Part shown: positions 62,386 through 64,000 of the stretch, in pieces
Layout: each line of letters starts with the position of its first letter
How positions within the stretch are numbered: the stretch's first letter is position 1
Assembly (NCBI RefSeq): GCF_006539865.1
Contig: NZ_BJNV01000019.1
Location: 1-64,000, forward strand
Length of the DNA stretch: 64,000 nt
DNA from: Zoogloea ramigera
GTDB lineage: Bacteria; Pseudomonadota; Gammaproteobacteria; Burkholderiales; Rhodocyclaceae
Reading direction: 5' to 3'
The notes under the pieces: generated by a model
What the model saw: the letters and a program-made list of their open reading frames with translations, nothing else
The model's database searches: none
What the model was told of the DNA's origin: nothing
Program-made: the position numbers and the translations under genes

Positions 62386-63176
62386 GCGGCGGGGGAGGGC
62401 TTGGTTAGCGGATGAGCGGAGGGGGCTGCTGTGACGCAGCCCGCGCAGTCATTGAGCTGCGGGTTGCGATTTTTTCGATGCGTGGCCCAATGGCCGAGGG
62501 GCTCCGCGCGATCCTTGCGTCAAGATTAGCGGATCTTTTTCCGCTCCACATAATGGCCGGGTGATGTGGCGCAATCATCGAGGGGCGTGACGCAGGCTCT
62601 GCGAGATGTGTAGAAAAATCTTGGAGGCTTCACGCGATGGCCGAGAGGTGTGGCGCAGCGATCGAGATTTGTGGCGCTGTGACGGAAAGTCGTCACTCAG
62701 TGACGGAAAGATGTCTCTCCGTGTCAAAGGGTCATCCCTCCGTGGCGGAGTGACAAGCCGCAACGGCCGCGAGACATCACGCTGTGTTGACTGGATGTCG
62801 CGCAGTGGCAGCGAGACGTGATGCGGTCATCGAGAGGCATGAGGGATTGATCGGGTGACACCGCCCGGTCTTCGAGGGGCTTCACCCAGGATCAGGGGCA
62901 TGCCCCTCGGGGGCGGCGTCCCGCGAATGAATGGCGGCGCCACGCGTCGCGAGGCTTGCGCGGCGGCCCGCAAGTGCTCCACGCTGGCCTGCGCCTCGTC
63001 AGCCAGCCGATACCGCGCCGCAGGGCACCGGCCCTGGCAGCCCGTTGAGAGGCGGGTGTATCGGGTGGTGGGATGCAGCCGAAGACAAGGTGCGCGCCGC
63101 GCCCGGCCAGCGCGGCGGGCGTTTGTCGTCGGAGCCTGCAGGCGACCCGCCGCGTGGCGGGCGGCCTGCAGGGCGG
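62386..63176. other. Non-coding stretch dominated by a 21-bp phased repeat (791 bp)
   Basis: No convincing gene on either strand. Short frames in it are by-products of the 21-bp periodicity, which reads as 7-residue repeats. The right part (about 62930-63176) is GC-rich and holds no clear feature, apart from a short copy of the alpha-glucosidase 3' end at 63051-63068. Confidence 0.6.
62427..62909. repeat. Degenerate tandem array, 23 units of exactly 21 bp
   Basis: Cutting the sequence every 21 bp from 62427 keeps the units aligned with no insertion or deletion. Units tend to begin GTG or ATG, carry CGAGA or GGA/GAG around positions 7-11, GTG or TG around 12-15, and end GCA, GCG or similar. 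The clearest members are 62553-62573, 62574-62594, 62637-62657, 62679-62699, 62700-62720 and 62805-62825. Two neighbours (62679 and 62700) share gtgacggaaag at the same phase. Sequence is strongly diverged but length is kept. The array may run a few units further on both sides. Confidence 0.75.
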
Positions 63177-63464
63177 TCAGCCTTCGTAGGCCGTCAGCAC
63201 CACGTCTGCGGCGGCGTCCCGCAGCGGGATCAGCGCCTGGTAGGCAGGCGAGTCGAACCAGCTCTTGACCGCCTCGGGGCTCGGAAAACGCAACACAACC
63301 ACCGCCGGGTGAGGGCAGTTCCCGGCGAGGGCTTGAAACTGCTTGCCCCGCAGCACCAGCTCGCAGCCCCAGGGGCCGAAGGTCTCCGGAACCCGCTGCT
63401 GATACTCCGCCCATTTCTCGGCGTCCTTGACGCTGACCTGCCCGATCACGTACGCAAAACCCAT
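63177..63464 (-). CDS. DUF1330 family protein (95 aa)
   Basis: Small dimeric alpha/beta-barrel (ferredoxin-like) protein family of unknown function. The DUF1330 pattern is clear: AYVIGQVSVKDAEKWAEYQQ at the start, VLRGKQFQALAG in the middle, VVVLRFPSPEAVKSWFDSPAYQALIPLRDAAA near the end (given here in part). Length is typical. The ATG is preceded by AGGGAG. It is on the - strand, isolated from neighbours, so probably single-gene. Confidence 0.9.
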   Translation of the reverse strand: MGFAYVIGQVSVKDAEKWAEYQQRVPETFGPWGCELVLRGKQFQALAGNCPHPAVVVLRFPSPEAVKSWFDSPAYQALIPLRDAAADVVLTAYEG

Positions 63465-63909
63465 CTCGTTCTCCCTGTGGAATTAGCCTGATCCAGCCGC
63501 CGGGGGCGGTGAGCCTGTCGCCCGCTGACCCGTTTGCCCGGGCGGCGGCCCGGATTGCGCCCGCGTGCCCCGGCTGTCGGGATTCTCCACGAACAGTCGG
63601 CGCAGGGTCAAACCGCGCCGCCGCTGGCTAGTCTTCGACGGACGGGGCCGGGGCAGCGGCGCAGACGCCTTGCCCAGCGCGGCCTGACGGCAGTGACCTG
63701 CCACACGGAGCGCGTCCGCGAACGAACGCAGAGCAGGCCGCGCTCGTAAGCATGACTGGCGCTTTGGTGGGGGTTTGCCTAATTTGACAAATGAAACACC
63801 TTGCTATTATTGCGTGAGACGTGCAATCCCCCGGACACCCGGCCTTGAGAGTGTGATGCCGCCAGGTGCCGTGGTCGCAGTGGTTCAAACCGAAGCAAGG
63901 AATCTGTCG
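63465..63909. other. Intergenic region carrying a promoter for the rightmost gene (445 bp)
   Basis: No gene is supported. 63480-63750 is GC-rich without clear features. From about 63770 the base composition drops towards A+T, and a promoter-like pair is seen (reported separately). Confidence 0.5.
63784..63810 (+). promoter_or_regulatory. Sigma70-like promoter
   Basis: TTGACA (63784-63789) and TATTAT (63805-63810) separated by 15 bp, in a locally A+T-rich segment. This lies about 100 bp before the ATG at 63910. The spacer is slightly short. It is the clearest sigma70-like promoter noticed in the window. Confidence 0.6.
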
Positions 63910-64000
63910 ATGGATGTACGTGAAGGTAAGCTTGGCCTCTCGACGAGCGTTTTTGCTGTGGTGTTGACTTACGCCTTCCTGGCCAGTGTCTGGATTCTGC
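63910..64000 (+). CDS. Start of a membrane protein, cut by window edge
   Basis: Thirty codons are visible: MDVREGKLGLSTSVFAVVLT followed by YAFLASVWIL. A short polar head is followed by a hydrophobic segment, as at the start of a membrane-bound sensor kinase, GGDEF protein or transporter. Upstream is AAGGAATC at 63896-63903. The family cannot be told from this length. Confidence 0.6.
   Translation, partial: MDVREGKLGLSTSVFAVVLTYAFLASVWIL

Noticed and set aside
62606-62821. A 71-codon + strand frame reading as 7-residue repeats
   Set aside because: It is explained by the 21-bp period of the DNA. No ribosome site or conserved fold is visible. It is kept only as an alternative explanation in the array finding.
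62427-62909. CRISPR array
   Set aside because: The 21-bp unit has no separate conserved repeat and unique spacer parts, the units are degenerate throughout, and no cas genes are nearby.
63483-63704. A 73-codon - strand frame
   Set aside because: Arg/Pro/Gly-rich low-complexity product without a recognisable domain. Insufficient support.

Overview
The window is uniformly GC-rich (well above 60% by eye), gene-dense, and Gram-negative. TolC, HlyD-type adaptors and two-partner secretion proteins imply an outer membrane. Glycogen metabolism beside a biotin-dependent transcarboxylase set suggests a betaproteobacterium, perhaps of the Rhodocyclales, with a glycogen-storing, propionate-forming lifestyle. 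That placement is inference from gene content; no rRNA or tRNA gene was seen.

Region 1 (1-42315) is a large surface-protein secretion locus, all on the + strand. It runs: a TolC-family outer-membrane channel (cut by the window edge); a 6,982-residue LEPR-XLL / DUF4347 / RTX-like / VCBS giant protein; a 98-residue DUF3467 protein; and a Rho-independent terminator. Then follows a tightly packed module: a GAF-HlyD fusion, a PqqD-M50-HlyD fusion, a truncated SecA-like ATPase, a short periplasmic HlyD-like adaptor, a two-partner secretion transporter (TpsB), a 3,148-residue TpsA exoprotein and a lytic transglycosylase. No ABC-transporter ATPase is present although TolC and several adaptor domains are. 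The only motor encoded is the SecA-like protein. This is my main candidate for an undescribed system: a type I-like or hybrid export pathway for LEPR-XLL giants powered by a SecA paralogue.

Region 2 (42595-46414) encodes a transcarboxylase-type complex: a 5S-like pyruvate/oxaloacetate carboxyltransferase, a 12S-like acyl-CoA carboxyltransferase, a small soluble protein, and a biotin carrier. Neither biotin carboxylase nor a sodium-pump membrane subunit is present. This fits carboxyl transfer between methylmalonyl-CoA and pyruvate in the succinate-propionate route. A GH108 muramidase-like gene follows.

Region 3 (47207-61581) is a glycogen locus. On the - strand, in transcription order, are glk, glgB, glgX, glgC, glgA, glgP and pgi, several with overlapping stop/start codons. 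A GH13 alpha-glucosidase is divergent, with an inverted repeat in the 100-bp divergent gap. Together these genes make, branch, debranch and phosphorolyse glycogen and link free glucose and glucose-6-phosphate to glycolysis.

Region 4 (61582-64000) is sparse. It has a small protein with an NlpC/P60-like cysteine-hydrolase pattern, a phase-perfect but sequence-degenerate 21-bp tandem array, a DUF1330 gene, and the start of a membrane protein behind a sigma70-like promoter.
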